NCBI GenBank assembly: GCA_017990155.1
Contig: JAGNOM010000160.1
Location: forward strand, 1-6,486
Origin: Propionivibrio sp.
Lineage (GTDB): Bacteria > Pseudomonadota > Gammaproteobacteria > Burkholderiales > Rhodocyclaceae
Reading direction: 5' to 3'
Length of the DNA: 6,486 bases
Shown one piece after another: positions 5,625 to 6,486 of this stretch. Numbering within the stretch: position 1 is the first letter of the stretch; each line of letters opens with the position of its first letter. Under the pieces are notes generated by a model. It did no database searches, had not been told where the DNA came from, and was given only the letters and a program-made list of their open reading frames with translations. A program made the translations under genes and the position numbers.

Positions 5625-6486
5625 GATTTTCGGTTCCGTTCGGTCACCAGACTGACAAAGATGTCTTCAAGCGAACTTTGCTCTGTTCTCAGGTCTTTGT
5701 AGTGAATGCCGATCTCAGCCAGGTCCTTGAGGAGTTCGGCCACTCCAACGTCAGTGTCTTGCGTATCGTAGGTGTAGATCAGCTCGCCACCATCACTCGA
5801 TAACGTCAAGCCGCGCGCAACAAGTTCCGGCGGCACCTGTGTCAATGGCTGCTGCAATTGCAGCGTCAGCTGCTTCTTACCCAATTTGTGCATCAACTCG
5901 GCTTTCTTCTCGACCAGGATGAGTTCGCCGTGGGTAATGACACCGATTCGGTCAGCCAATTCCTCGGCTTCCTCGATGTAGTGGGTGGTGAGGATGATGG
6001 TGACGCCCGTTTCGCGCAAACCGCGGACAAGCTGCCACATATCACGCCGGAGCTCGACGTCGACGCCGGCGGTTGGTTCATCGAGAAATAGTATCTGCGG
6101 CTCGTGTGACAAGGCCTTGGCGATCATCAGGCGGCGCTTCATCCCCCCGGAAAGCGTGATGATCCTGTTGTCTTTCTTTTCCCAAAGAGACAAGGCCCTG
6201 AGCACCTTCTCGATATGCGTTGGGTTGGCCGCTTTCCCGAAAAGCCCGCGGCTGAAACTGACCGTATTCCAGACCGTTTCGAAAGCGTCGGTTGAGAGTT
6301 CCTGGGGCACGAGTCCAATGAGCGAACGCGAGGCGCGGTAGTCACGCACGATGTCGTGGCCATCAACGGTGACCGACCTGGAACTCGGATTGACAATGCC
6401 GCAGACAATGCTGATCAGCGTCGTTTTTCCGGCCCCGTTCGGACCGAGTAGAGCAAAGATCTCGCCACGATGAATCGCCAGGTTCA
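5621..6486 (-). CDS. yadG: ABC exporter ATP-binding protein (YadG-like), 5' end beyond window
   Basis: Cytoplasmic nucleotide-binding subunit that powers the YadH-like permease. The frame is open to the right edge, giving 287 visible codons; the E. coli homologue has 308 residues, so roughly 20 N-terminal residues are missing. A GTG at 6349 is not the true start, because the Walker A motif GPNGAGKTT is encoded upstream of it (6419-6445). Further motifs in order are the Q-loop in GLVPQE (Gln codon 6302-6304), the signature LSGGMKRR (6131-6154), Walker B ILFLDEP (6074-6094) followed by the D-loop TAGVD, and the switch histidine in TTHYIEEAEE (codon 5981-5983). The C-terminal segment SLEDIFVSLVTE is typical of YadG/CcmA-like exporters. 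All catalytic elements are intact. The stop overlaps the permease start by 4 bases. The promoter of this operon lies outside the window. Confidence 0.93.
   Translation of the reverse strand, partial: NLAIHRGEIFALLGPNGAGKTTLISIVCGIVNPSSRSVTVDGHDIVRDYRASRSLIGLVPQELSTDAFETVWNTVSFSRGLFGKAANPTHIEKVLRALSLWEKKDNRIITLSGGMKRRLMIAKALSHEPQILFLDEPTAGVDVELRRDMWQLVRGLRETGVTIILTTHYIEEAEELADRIGVITHGELILVEKKAELMHKLGKKQLTLQLQQPLTQVPPELVARGLTLSSDGGELIYTYDTQDTDVGVAELLKDLAEIGIHYKDLRTEQSSLEDIFVSLVTERNRKS

Noticed and set aside
6139..6349. The GTG at 6349 as start of a 242-residue ABC ATPase.
   Set aside because: The Walker A motif is encoded in the same frame upstream at 6419-6445 and the frame is open to the window edge, so the gene begins outside the window.
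1..6486. Search for CRISPR arrays, tRNAs, insertion sequences, toxin-antitoxin pairs or defence genes.
   Set aside because: No spaced direct repeats, tRNA cloverleaf signatures, transposase motifs, terminal repeats or short overlapping gene pairs of that type were seen on either strand.

Overview
The window looks like ordinary chromosomal sequence from a GC-rich proteobacterium, most likely a betaproteobacterium. The basis is the G/C-rich third positions, the Shine-Dalgarno sites, and close resemblance of several products to E. coli MscL, YbdL, YadG and YadH. This placement is inferred from protein character alone; no rRNA or other phylogenetic marker is present. I see no mobile element, tRNA, rRNA, CRISPR array, phage gene or integration site.

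Left part (1-4123), plus strand. After the 5' end of an unidentified leftward gene (1-49) and a 236-base divergent intergenic region with a plausible sigma70 promoter, three genes run rightward. They are a long (706 aa) acetyl-CoA hydrolase/CoA-transferase family protein, a YbdL-type methionine aminotransferase (30-base gap) and the large mechanosensitive channel MscL (52-base gap). No terminator is visible between them. A perfect 17-bp inverted repeat with A- and T-rich flanks follows mscL and should stop transcription from both sides.

Right part (4193-6486), minus strand. Transcribed leftward toward the same terminator are an ABC-2 exporter ATPase (YadG-like, N terminus cut by the window edge), its membrane permease (YadH-like, start overlapping the ATPase stop by 4 bases) and a tyrosine-type (sigma-like) glutathione S-transferase 43 bases further on. 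The tight spacing indicates one operon. The two convergent units share the terminator at 4084-4123.

Functionally, the plus-strand unit combines acyl-CoA/carboxylate exchange, amino-acid/2-oxo-acid transamination and osmotic protection, with no obvious shared pathway. The minus-strand unit pairs an uncharacterised exporter with a glutathione-dependent enzyme, which suggests, without proving, conjugation followed by efflux. I do not find a convincing new system. The most follow-up-worthy points are the enlarged CoA-transferase subfamily and the exporter-GST linkage.
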